This document shows positions 1 to 8,565 of a stretch of 18,001 nt of DNA, in pieces. The stretch is from Pleurotus ostreatus/Saccharomyces cerevisiae fusant (taxonomy: Eukaryota > Opisthokonta). Numbering within the stretch: the first letter of the stretch is position 1; each line of letters starts with the position of its first letter. Both the position numbers and the translations under genes were made by a program. A model generated the notes under the pieces. It searched no databases. It was not told where the DNA came from and saw only the letters and a program-made list of their open reading frames with translations. The stretch spans positions 1-18,001 of the forward strand of contig JAMQCK010000670.1 of NCBI GenBank assembly GCA_024196135.1, given 5' to 3'.

Positions 1-192
1 ACCAGGGCACTTGACGTCCATGAAGTACGAGTTGGGGGAGGGCACAAGACGCTTGAGCTTGTGCTTGCGCTTCTCCTGCTCAGCAGAGGGGTTGAGGAGG
101 TCGACAGCGAGCGTCTACATAGCCAGAGACGGCGATCACATCAGCATCGGTGCAGCGATCGCGTCTCTGCGCGCGGCAGCAGCACTGACCAT
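1..192 (-). CDS. RPS27: Ribosomal protein S27 (eS27), 5' part, runs off left edge
   Basis: This encodes small ribosomal subunit protein eS27, a zinc-ribbon protein of the cytosolic 40S subunit. Exon 1 is only the ATG (192-190). The 75-bp intron is 189-115 (donor GTCAGT, branch-like CTGAT, acceptor TGTAG). Exon 2 runs 114-1 and is open to the window edge. The 39 visible residues read [20 protein letters not shown], followed by [19 protein letters not shown]. This is the typical N-terminus of the family, ending at the first zinc-ligand cysteine (C37 of the CPGC motif). The remaining roughly 45 residues with the other ligands lie outside the window. The start is fixed because splicing ATG directly to ACG gives the conserved MTLAVDLL start, and the context ACCATGG is good. 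Identification rests on near-exact family resemblance. Confidence 0.95.
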
Positions 193-1137
193 GGTGGAGG
201 TTTTGGTGGCTGGACGGGGACGGCTGCCTTTTGCTGGGCGTAGCGCTGATGAACGAGCGAGCGAGACCGCCGAAAGATGGGTTGTCGGCCGTGAGAAACC
301 AAAAATTAGAGTTTGGACATTGGAACTCCGACTGAAAATGTGGCGTCGCGTCGCTCGATCGCGTCTGACTCTGGCCAGCTCACGCGAACTCAGACGCGTT
401 TCCCAGGCCCGAAAGGTGTTTACGGGGACGAAGAAGCGTCGTATATGCACCTCTTCTGACCAGGATCGATAGATCTGGAGCAGTAGGCACACAAACGCAA
501 GTGTACAGCAAAGGGAAATTCATTGGCGAAGTCAAAGCATCAATGCGTACAGGAAGTACCATGCTAAGCTATGGGAACGCGTACAAAGATCTGGGGAGGG
601 GATGGATGGCATGTCTGAGCTATGGTTTGACCAAACCGTCAAGGCCACCTAGTGGCAACCCTCCGAGGAGGGTGGGTACGGCAGGTACAGGAATATAGCG
701 CCGCATCCGTGCAGACGACTCGACTCAACACCGAAGTGGAATCGCGCCGCGCTGCGCGAACGCTCGTTCTCGTGAGCATCCCGAGGGACGCCTCGCTCCT
801 CCGACCAGAATGCATAACGCCAGAGTGCCCGAGGGCGAGGGCGCTTCCGACGGTCGAGAGGACACTTGAAGGAAGAAGAAAACGTGATCGCGACGAAATT
901 TGAGGGCGCGCAGGAGTCTCACGGTCACATGGGGGGCAAATAGGGGCGCTGCTCCCAGGGTTCGACGGCAGCGCTGATTAGCTGTGAGTGGCAGTAGTCG
1001 CCTTCCGGGGCGAAAGGCGGGTCGAGAATAAGTGCTTAATTTCCAAAGAGTAAGTATGTCTAGCCTACAGGTATATTATTCAAGATGGATAGCAGCCGAA
1101 GATCTAGGTGAGTAAATATTCCCCTTCCGACTTCCCC
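193..1137. other. Intergenic region: RPS27 promoter and thioesterase 3' flank
   Basis: About 945 bp separate the RPS27 start from the thioesterase stop; both genes are on the minus strand. Short open frames on both strands show no recognisable protein family and no splice-consistent extension. The region must contain the RPS27 promoter at its left end. The only distinctive structure I see is the cluster of three short palindromes at 624-673, listed separately. Confidence 0.6.
624..673. repeat. Cluster of three adjacent short perfect palindromes
   Basis: Three perfect inverted repeats lie end to end: GGTTTG-AC-CAAACC (624-637), GCCAC-CTA-GTGGC (644-656) and ACCCTCC-GA-GGAGGGT (658-673). All half-sites match exactly. 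They lie about 430-480 bp upstream of the RPS27 start. They could be binding sites for dimeric regulators or short hairpins in a transcript. The sequence shows only the symmetry, so any role is inference. Confidence 0.45.
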
Positions 1138-2396
1138 TTACAACTTCGCATCCGGACCCCGCACATCCGCGCGCACCACACCTTCTTGAGCCGTTATGGC
1201 TACCAACGTTCCATCCCTAGTGTACAGCTGTCCGTGTGCCACTCCGCGACCAGATGCAGCACGAGAAGCAGTCATCTATAGGGCGATGAATCGGAGTAGG
1301 TGAGGGTCAGGGAAGAGAATACGCACAACGTAAAGCAGCCAGTCGCCGCAATCGAGGGAGTCGCTGTAGTAGTAGATGGAGTGGTCGATGGTGGAAGACA
1401 TTCCCAGTGCTTGCGCGCCGGTAGCCATCGCATAGCCCTTCAGTCCCAAAGTCTGAGCGACCGTGCCAATTCTGCGAGGCCATTAGTCGGCAGGTTCTGA
1501 GTGCTCCGGGCATGTATACGCACAATCTCAAGTCAGAGAGGTAACCGAGGATGCACTGGACGTTGCGTGATCAGTGAATGAAGCGTAGCAGATGCTTATG
1601 ATGCGGACCTTCTGGTACGCCGTCTCGTAGTCGGGTATATTCCGTGCTTGGAACCAGTATGCGTACTGGGACGAGCCGTCTTCCCTCATGATACGCTCCT
1701 TCGCGATCTTGATGGCTATCGGACTATGTTCGCGCTCCTACAGGACGTTCAGGCATGCAGGCCGCAGGGTCTCTGCCATCTACTCACCACTGCCAGATCG
1801 CTCAGATACGCCCTCGCCTTCGCATTCAAGCCCGGGTCATTCGCCCTCTGGCGATAGCGCTCCTCTTCAAGCACACATTGCTCAGGCGACGGGACCTCCG
1901 GCATGGTCCACTGGTATTGCGGCTGCCACGGCTCGGGCTTCTGGAACGAGCACATCATGACGAAGACGATGTGTCCCTTCTGCGAGGCCTTCACAACGCG
2001 GGTGACATAGGAGCGGCCTTGCCGGACACGCTCGACGGTGTAAAGAACGGGGGTGGCGGGAGAGGCACTGGTGAGGAAGTAGCACTGGATGAGGGGATAT
2101 ATGTGAGGGTGGTATAGGATGGTGAACGGATGCACTCAACGTGTAAGGAGTGCAGGCCGAAGGCAGGATCGACAGAGTTTGTGGCAGACACAAGAGCCTG
2201 GGAGATGACCTGACTGCTGTAGGTGAGACTTGGGAAGTAGAAGCGCAACAGAAGGTACGCACCCGCCGAAGACACCGCGCGCATACGCAGGCATCCATAG
2301 GGACTTTGAGCGGTACAGGTTCACATCAATCTGTTCCACCTCCAGTGCAGTCGAAATGAGCTCATGCTCGACCTCCTTGATGGGAGCGGTCGTCAT
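1138..2396 (-). CDS. TES1: Peroxisomal acyl-CoA thioesterase II (TesB/ACOT8/Tes1 family)
   Basis: The enzyme hydrolyses fatty acyl-CoA to free acid and CoA, and in fungi supports peroxisomal beta-oxidation. Seven exons: 2396-2263, 2213-2141, 2084-1788, 1737-1609, 1555-1524, 1471-1327, 1275-1138. They join in frame to 315 residues (human ACOT8 is about 319). The double hot-dog fold markers are present: GVFGGQVISQAL (42-53), SLHCYFLTS, LYTVERVRQGRSYVTR, then TIDHS with likely catalytic D251, YVMTASRAASGRG with S274 (or T272) at the nucleophile-side position, and AQEGVVR with Q300. The last three residues are AKL, a peroxisomal targeting signal type 1. The start MTTAPIKEVEHELIS fits the family. 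Intron 1 ends in a NAGNAG acceptor (see findings). Introns are 49-56 bp. Family identity is very secure; the peroxisomal location is inferred from AKL. Confidence 0.95.
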
Positions 2397-2899
2397 CGTC
2401 GCGGGTATGCGCGGGCTAGTAGGTGAAGGGGGGAAGCGAAGGGCTAGTGATGTGCGTGCGATATATGGCAAGGAGATAGGTCGAGGTTATGAGAGCATTT
2501 GAGCAACAGCCGACGATGCGCGCGACGACCGGCTATCCGGAGCGTGTCCGCGTTCCGGTTAAGGCCTCGGTGATGGCGGGGGTTCCGAGGAGAAGAAGCG
2601 CGTGATTTCTGGCTTCATTAGGCAAGGCACGTGGAAGTTGAACAATGCACGCCAACAACTTCGAGTAGACATCGTCCAATAGGTGGTGGCGCGCGAGAGA
2701 GGCAGGGAAAGTACAAAATCAGTGAGCCTATGATTATTGCTATTCACGCGTTCATGGCATAGGCATATGAAAAGGCATGCTGAAGTAACATACGCCAAGT
2801 GATACGGATGCATTGCAGGACGGCCTAGCAGGTAGGCCAACGGATACGCCAAGAGGCGGCTAGAACATGAAAGGGAAAGGCAGTAGTACCATAGCAATA
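2397..2899. other. Intergenic region: thioesterase promoter and BCAS2 3' flank
   Basis: 503 bp lie between two minus-strand genes. A 114-residue open frame on the minus strand (2903-2559) starts at the BCAS2 stop and runs through its 3' flank; it has hydrophobic, low-complexity sequence and no family resemblance. I see no RNA gene, repeat or clear TATA element. Confidence 0.6.
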
Positions 2900-3708
2900 T
2901 CAAGCGCCACCACTGAGCTCAATTTCCCTCGTTGTTAGTCGCTCTATTTCCGCCTCGAGCGCGACGTTAGCCATTTCGATTTGCAGTACGCTCGAGATCA
3001 GCTCGACGTAGCGATGCTCCAAGGATGTGATCTGCTCCCCGAGCTTGGTCTGTAAGAGTCGGTGAGTCCGGGATACACAGAACGCGCAGAAGAGAACGTG
3101 CCTGTGTGTTCTTGCGCTCGCGATTCACATCAGTGATCTGCTCCTTCAACTCTTCCAAAGCCTTCTCAGCGTTTTTTGCCGTAGTCTCAAGGAGGTAGTT
3201 GTGTATTCTCCATGCATTTGCGCCGTACGTCTGCAACAAGGACACGTTTGTTTGCCTATGCACAGTTGTGAGCGCGTCGATCAAGAGGAAAGGTCAAGCA
3301 GACCGACCGTGTTCGTTGGTGTTCAAGTTGTGCGTGAGCATTGTCAAGGGCCTTCTTCCACTCCTCATCGGTAGCAGGCATGGATGTTGGTGCCGGAAGC
3401 TGATAACGGAGCGTGTCGAGGGAGGGGAACGGTTTGTGGGATTCTATGCGCGCAAGCTCTGCCTTCAGCAAAGGCTTTCCCTGTCATATAGCGTGAGTAG
3501 AATATACGAGTGCGAGGGATACAAGTCACACCTTGAAGAGTTCAAACTCTGGCGGTACTTTGGGGTGAATGATGTCCCTCCTGCCCATTTCTTTTGCGAT
3601 CTCAGAGTCGACCTTGTCCCGCAGCTCTGGCAAGGTCTCTAGGTCCTTGTCAAAGTATGGAAGCGAGTCAAAGATCTCATATGCGTAAGGAGTCATAGAG
3701 GTAGCCAT
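2900..3708 (-). CDS. BCAS2: Pre-mRNA splicing factor BCAS2/SPF27 (Cwf7)
   Basis: This is a core subunit of the NineTeen (Prp19) complex that activates the spliceosome; it acts in the nucleus. Four exons: 3708-3532, 3480-3308, 3255-3102, 3049-2900. They give 217 residues (human BCAS2 has 225). Family markers in order: IFDSLPYFDKDLE near residues 11-23, the middle segment SLDTLRYQLPAPTSMPATDEEW, AHAQLEHQ, YGANAWRIHNYLLE, then a coiled coil through NRERKNTQ and ELISSVLQIEMANVALEAEIERL. Intron 3 (3101-3050, 52 bp) begins GC and ends AG. A GT site inside it would leave only 34 bp, so GC-AG is the better model. The start at 3708 lies 94 bp from the divergent MTC1-family gene. Family identity is secure. 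Confidence 0.93.
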
Positions 3709-3802
3709 GTCGCAAAGTCGGACCGCGTCTTGTGAGCGTCGAGAGCAAGCGGAGAACAATGCAGCACAGCCACATCACATACGCACTTCTTCCCCAGCCG
3801 CG
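3709..3802. promoter_or_regulatory. 94-bp bidirectional promoter between BCAS2 and MTC1 genes
   Basis: The BCAS2 ATG (minus, 3708-3706) and the chosen MTC1 ATG (plus, 3803-3805) are separated by only 94 bp, which must hold both 5' untranslated leaders and both core promoters. No TATA box is visible. An in-frame ATG on the plus strand at 3707 overlaps the BCAS2 start codon. If used, it would add 32 residues to MTC1 and leave no intergenic space. Confidence 0.6.
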
Positions 3803-5338
3803 ATGACGACCAAATCCAAGTCCAAGCAGGAAGAGGCGCTCGCGTTCCTCGACGACCTCGACAACATTGCGCCCCCGCCCCCTGAGGCATCTACTGGCGC
3901 TGGCGCCCCTCCCGCGGCGGCTGCCCCCAAGCCTGGCGAGGGCGAGGCGGAGTTTCTGGCGTTTATCGACGAGATCACGCAGAAGAGCGCGGAGCCGGTG
4001 CCGCAGGTGAAGACGCGCAGTCCGGCCGCGACGCTCTCAAGGAGTGGGACGCCCACGGTACGCAAGAGCACCGAGCGCTTCAAGCTCAGCTCGCAGGGGC
4101 GCGCAACGCCCCCCGCGCCCGCAGCGGCGGCCTCGGAGAAGTCGTCTGGATCTTCTGAGCCTCAGGAGGCCCCTCAAGCTGAAGGGGGAAGCGGTGGTGG
4201 TTGGGGCTGGGGCTCGTGGAATACTGGCTCTGTCTGGAATGCGGTCCAGCAAGCACGCCATGTCGTTGAGGAGCAAGCCAAGAACCTCCCCCAGAACGAG
4301 CAGGCGCGCAAGTGGGGCGAGGGTGTCATAGCATATGCCAATAAGGCGAACCTCCCCGTCGATATCAACAAGCTTGGTGCGTTCAATCTACCAAGATGGT
4401 AGATCACGGACGCTGATGATCTCGAGGTGCTTTAGGTGCCGACTTCAAGCGTGTCGGCCTCTCAACCCTCACCGACATCCTGAACGTCGTCGCCCCTCCC
4501 ATCTCTGAGCACGAAGTAATCCGCGTCTGGCTCAGCCATGACCTACGAGGCTACGATGGGATTCAGAGTCTGGTCTACCGGGCGCTCATCAGGGTATGGC
4601 TATTCTTTTTCCTCTGTAACCGCAGCTGACTGTCTCAGATACTCGAGCAAGTCGAGGGCGGCGACCTCATCGTCAACAGTGGCAAGGAGATACGTCCGAA
4701 GGAACCATCACCAGACGAAGAAGGCGTCCGCGATCTCGCTGTGGTTGACGGTTACGAGACCGCACTGAAGCTTTCTCAAGTGGGTTTTAATCTTCCGCGT
4801 ACATCAGGACGTGATTGACACGCCAATGCAGGCAAACCTCGAAGAACTAATCAAGCTCTCCGCCTCGCACGAGAAGAAGACTACGCAATCCAACATCACC
4901 GTCCCGCTCACCTACTCCGACGTCTACCTCCGCATCCAGGCTTATACCGCTACGCGCCATCTCCCTACGCAAATCATCGAGCCTGATTCTCAAGCGACCA
5001 CGCCCTCCGCTCCGCCCGTCCATCAGGACATCCACTTCCTGCTCTACCTCTCGGACCCCAACCACTCGCTCACGCACACGACCGTCACGCAGACCGTCCC
5101 CGCGGACTGGATTGACCTCTGGAACGGCAACGCCGAGAAGTACGAGTGGGTGGAGGATTTGATGGCTGAGGCGCTTCGTATTGGTGTCGAGGTCCTTGGG
5201 CAGGGATATGTCGTGGAGCGTATGGGGTGGACGGAGAAGCAGAACCTAAAGGTGCCAGAGGAGGGTCATGGCCAGCAGCGGGTGTCGAGCGAGACGTCTG
5301 AGGATGCGGTCAAGGTGGATAAGGAGGACGCTGCATGA
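3803..5338 (+). CDS. MTC1: MTC1-family protein (maintenance of telomere capping 1, DUF5427)
   Basis: Four exons (3803-4376, 4436-4593, 4639-4779, 4832-5338) join in frame to 459 residues; yeast Mtc1 is of similar length. The N-terminus has two similar acidic helices, EEALAFLDDLDN (10-21) and EFLAFIDEITQ (50-60), separated by a Pro/Ala-rich linker. A Ser/Ala/Pro linker follows, then a Gly-Trp patch (W134, W136, W139) before WNAVQQARHVVEEQAKNLP. The conserved domain continues through LPVDINKLGADFKRVGLSTLTDILNVVAPPISEHEVIRVWLSHDL and ends with DWIDLWNGNAEKYEWVEDLMAEALRIGVEVLGQGYVVERMGW. The tail after about residue 425 is acidic and low complexity. In yeast MTC1 was found by synthetic interaction with cdc13-1, and its biochemical role is unclear. 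The start at 3803 was preferred because MTTKSKSKQEEALAFLDDLD matches family starts. Its 3' end converges on COX8. Confidence 0.88.
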
Positions 5339-5759
5339 ACATTGAGATACCCGGACGATCTGTGGAATTTCTGTACAACAACGCGCTATAATCGTCATGA
5401 CTTTGAATGTCTCTCACTGCTGCGCTTTCGCCTGCTTGAGTCGTTTCTTGAGGACCCCATCGAGTTGTCTGTCCCGTCGTGGGTCGTGATCCAAAATCCA
5501 GCTGGACCACGTCAATGAAGAAGCAGGCGATCTTGGCATCGAACCCGCAAACTGCTCAGTGTGCGACCGTCTCCCAAATGTTTCTAGATCTCGTTGACGC
5601 GTTCCTCAAGGCTCAATCGTGCAGTGAATGATGTCTTTCGAAAATGGTATATTACAGAAGCCCCCGATTGTCCAAAGCTCAATAAGTTATGGTACATGTG
5701 TGTGTCGAAAGCATTAGCGTTAGGCTAGTGATACGGGAGGCGTGAATTGAGTGAGCCGT
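5339..5759. other. Convergent intergenic region between MTC1 and COX8
   Basis: 421 bp between two stop codons, expected to hold both 3' untranslated regions and polyadenylation sites. No protein family, tRNA or repeat was recognised in it. Confidence 0.6.
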
Positions 5760-6131
5760 TCAACCAGAGGCGTTCTTGAAGCCGCCGGGCTTGTACCTAT
5801 GATGCTGGTCAGCATGGGTGCGAGGAGTGACGTTGGTTGCAAACGTACCAAGTCCATGCCCAGGCGACAGTGGGGAGGCCAACGAGGCCGAGACCAAGGA
5901 AGGAGACCAGGGTGGTAGCGAACACCTTCTTGTTCTTGAACGAGAAAGGCACAGTGCGCTGAGAAGGAAGAAGCAGGATGAGCTTCTGCTTCTCGAAAGG
6001 CTAAAGCGAAGGTTACTCACCAAGCTCTCCTCGCTGTACGTGGGACCCGTCGGGTGGCCACCCATGAGAGTGCGGCGCTGGATGGCGCGAAAGGCGGGGC
6101 GCATGGCCTGGCGGGACATTTGAGGGATCAT
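5760..6131 (-). CDS. COX8: Cytochrome c oxidase subunit 8, mitochondrial (COX7C family)
   Basis: This is a small nuclear-encoded subunit of respiratory complex IV in the inner mitochondrial membrane. Three exons: 6131-6021, 5958-5849, 5796-5760, with introns of 62 and 52 bp. They give 85 residues. Residues 1 to about 25 (MIPQMSRQAMRPAFRAIQRR) are rich in Arg and lack acidic residues, as in a mitochondrial presequence. The mature part has YSEESLRTVPFSFKNKKVF followed by one membrane span (about 49-75, ATTLVSFLGLGLVGLPTVAW onward) and the short tail YKPGGFKNASG. The order 'VPFSxKNK, one TM, K-x-GxF' fits the Cox8/COX7c family. A second in-frame ATG four codons downstream could also serve as start. 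A TATA-like box lies about 95 bp upstream. Identity is good; the exact start is less sure. Confidence 0.88.
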   Translation of the reverse strand: MIPQMSRQAMRPAFRAIQRRTLMGGHPTGPTYSEESLVSNLRFSLSRSRSSSCFFLLSALCLSRSRTRRCSLPPWSPSLVSASLASPLSPGHGLGTFATNVTPRTHADQHHRYKPGGFKNASG

Positions 6132-6225
6132 CTCGAAGTGTGTGTGTAGGGTGTGGTCGAGAGAGGACTCTTGAGTGGGAGGAGTAGCTGTTCGCTGGAT
6201 GAGGAATGACGGAGGGTGGTTAACC

Positions 6226-6233
6226 TTTTATAT
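6226..6233 (-). promoter_or_regulatory. TATA-like box of COX8
   Basis: The minus strand reads ATATAAAA here, 95-102 bp upstream of the COX8 ATG at 6131. The spacing suits a fungal TATA box with a short leader. Assignment is by sequence and position only. Confidence 0.4.
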
Positions 6234-6819
6234 GAGCTAGCATCTCCGCACGCGGTCTGGAACGGCAAGAAGCGCCTAGCCAGAGCCGATAATGAATGGT
6301 CTTTGATTGAGCGGGAGGGGCCGTGGAGTTTTTTTGTAAAACATCGACGACCCCCGGTCTAGCTTGCTGGCTGGGCGGGCCCAGCGTACCACCCGCCCCG
6401 CATTTTGTTCGTGGGGTTTGCGGTGACTTGGGCAGCCAAGGAGAGAGCCGGAGAGCAGAAAATCGCTCCAAAACCACCGCAGGAGGACGCTTGTGACCGA
6501 TGGAAGGCGGGCAGAGTCAGGTCAGGGTGGGTTCAGGTGGACGTCTGGGGCAGTCTGGACCGCGTCAGCAGATTTGTAGCAGTGGTTCAGCTGACGATGT
6601 GGCGACCTATGATAGAGGGCATGTTACTCATGACACAGATAGCCAGTGGGAAAGCAGGCATTCAGCGAATCAGCAGTGCTTCACGAAGCCCCTTCGCCGT
6701 CATCGTCGTTGAGTACAACAGGAGTCGAACCGAAGCGTGTTCACGGAAATTGCCGGGCCAAAGGGGCGATGTCCGAATCAGGCAACCCTTGTTCATCTTC
6801 TTCCGTCGCGCGTGGCATT

Positions 6820-6831
6820 GATCTATAGATC
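6820..6831. promoter_or_regulatory. 12-bp perfect palindrome upstream of dioxygenase start
   Basis: GATCTATAGATC is a perfect 12-bp palindrome ending 23 bp before the ATG at 6855, and it contains a TATA core. It may be a binding site or lie in the leader; no function can be shown from sequence. Confidence 0.3.
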
Positions 6832-6854
6832 TTAGGCCTAACTTTCGAGAAACA

Positions 6855-8393
6855 ATGGTAAGGAGACCAGCGATTGTCCTGGAAATTAACTTGACTCTCG
6901 CAGGCTGCGCCAACACGAACACCTGAGGGAGCTGTCGTCATCAACTACAATGACCTTACCTCTTCGCCGTTATCTCTGACGCAGGCCATTGGTACGTTTA
7001 TAATCCATGGGCTCCTCCGAAAATACGTGGGAGGTGATACTCATGCGGTGACATAGAGGAAGCTTTCGGCTCGGACCCCAAGAGCTTGGGACTGATTGTT
7101 GTTCGGGGTCTTCCGCAGGAGTATACCAGAAAACGCGAACGACTGCTGAAGCTTGCCTATAAATTCGCTAAGCTAGATGAAGAGCGCCGCGAGAAGTACA
7201 CCGATGCTGCTAGTAGCTATAGGTATGTCTATCGGCTCAGTGACACATCGCTTGACTGACTCTCTGATAGCTTCGGTTGGTCGCACGGCAAGGTAAACAA
7301 TCCAAGCCAAGATAAGAAGCCAACCGCTGATTTATTCCTAGGAAATCATGAATGGGAAGCCAGGTATTCTCTAAATCCATCACGTCCGCTGAACTCGTCG
7401 TGACGCCAGCTTAGATGTCCTGAAGGGATCCTTCTACGCAAACCCGATTATCGACATGCCCGACGTCTCAGATGAGGATAGAAAGGCTTATCCTGAGTAT
7501 CATGGATCCAACATATGTTCGTACATTGTCCAATATCATTTACGATGCTAAACTCTCTCTTCTAGGGCCCGCCGCCGACGAGAAAGGCGTCGAGGGCTTC
7601 GAGGAAGCGTTCAAAGACTTGGGCAGGTATGGACGCGCTGATTGCCCAGGTCGGTATGTTCGAGCTCACATGCCTACCCCTTCAGGTTCATCTTCAATGT
7701 CGGATGCGAGCTGGCCGCCGCTTGTCAGCCTTTTGGTAAGTCGTGTTCTCGTTCACTACGGAAATCGTCACGGACTCACGTTTTCCACCAGCGCTCTCGC
7801 ACCTAAACAACTCCGACATGTCGCTGCCGAAGCTCATCAGCACGTCGCAAACGACGAAGGCGCGACTGCTTCACTATTTCCCGCCGTCGCCAGACGTTAT
7901 CCCAGCGGAGGACGAGGCCATCGACAGCTACTGCGGCATGCACCTGGACCACTCACTGCTGACCGGTCTCTGCTCAGTGAGCCACTTCCTACCTATCCTG
8001 CTGAACAGCCGACTGATGTATCAACAGGCCATGTACCTCGCCGAGGACTCAAAGACAGGCGAGGTCACCGTGACCTCCTCGCCCTCGCCCGACTCAGGCC
8101 TGTACATCCGCACCCGCGGCGGAGACCTCACCAAGGTCACCATCCCCTCCGACTGCCTAGCCTTCCAAACCGGCGAAGCCCTCGAGGTCGCCACAGGCAA
8201 GAAACTGCGCGCCACGCCCCACTGCGTCCGCGTCGGACAGGTCCCCTCCACGCCCAACGGGCCGAAGATCTCGCGCGAGACCTTCGCTTTGTTCATGCAG
8301 CCAAACGTCAACGAGCAGCTCTCGCCCACGCAGAACTTCGGCCAGTTCAGCAAGGCCGTGTTCAGTGAGCACTACGAGGGCGCGACGATGTAG
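6855..8393 (+). CDS. 2-oxoglutarate/Fe(II) oxygenase-like protein (isopenicillin N synthase/clavaminate synthase-like)
   Basis: Likely a soluble non-heme iron dioxygenase of the double-stranded beta-helix superfamily; substrate unknown. Ten exons: 6855-6857 (ATG only), 6904-6991, 7057-7222, 7271-7292, 7342-7363, 7415-7516, 7566-7626, 7686-7735, 7792-7976, 8028-8393. They join in frame to 354 residues. Residues 40-60 (SLGLIVVRGLPQEYTRKRER) form the N-terminal DIOX_N-like part. SFGWSHGKEIMNGKPDVLKG and SFYANPIIDMP follow at 86-116. The iron facial triad is H222-x-D224 (GMHLDHSLLTG) and H298 (ATPHCVRVG), with R316 (SRETFALFMQP) as the probable 2-oxoglutarate carboxylate ligand. Two consecutive 22-bp exons encode SFGWSHGK and EIMNGKPD. 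The protein resembles a conserved fungal and plant group annotated only as oxygenase-like. It ends 172 bp from the ATG26 stop, tail to tail. Confidence 0.88.
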
Positions 8394-8565
8394 GGTCGGA
8401 GGAACGGCCCAAAGGATAAGAAACTAGACACGGATAATATTACTTCTATGTGCAAGGTCTAGGATAGATAGGTGAGGTGCTGTAGATGGGGGAATATAGG
8501 ATACACATATACACAGGTCAGACAAGCAAGAGAGGTAGTACAGCTACAGTCATGAAGGAAGGATA

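Larger units (their letters stand above)
6132..6854. other. Divergent intergenic region between COX8 and dioxygenase gene
   Basis: 723 bp between two start codons in opposite orientation. It should hold both promoters. Visible elements are a TATA-like box for COX8 and a 12-bp palindrome next to the dioxygenase start (both listed). Open frames here (for example 6405-6821 plus) show no family resemblance and no intron-consistent continuation. Confidence 0.6.

Noticed and set aside
950..985. B-box-like GGGTTCGACGG suggesting a tRNA or Pol III gene
   Set aside because: No A box at the right distance, no cloverleaf and no T-run terminator.
2559..2903. 114-residue minus-strand frame with hydrophobic N-terminus after BCAS2
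   Set aside because: It begins at the BCAS2 stop and runs through its 3' flank. There is no family resemblance, no splice support and no promoter space.
6405..6821. 138-residue plus-strand frame between COX8 and the dioxygenase gene
   Set aside because: No motif is visible, and overlapping frames on both strands are equally open. The region must hold two promoters.
7472..8368. 298-residue plus-strand frame over the dioxygenase gene
   Set aside because: It reads through true introns and leaves the conserved frame; the HxD and H...R motifs lie in the spliced frame.
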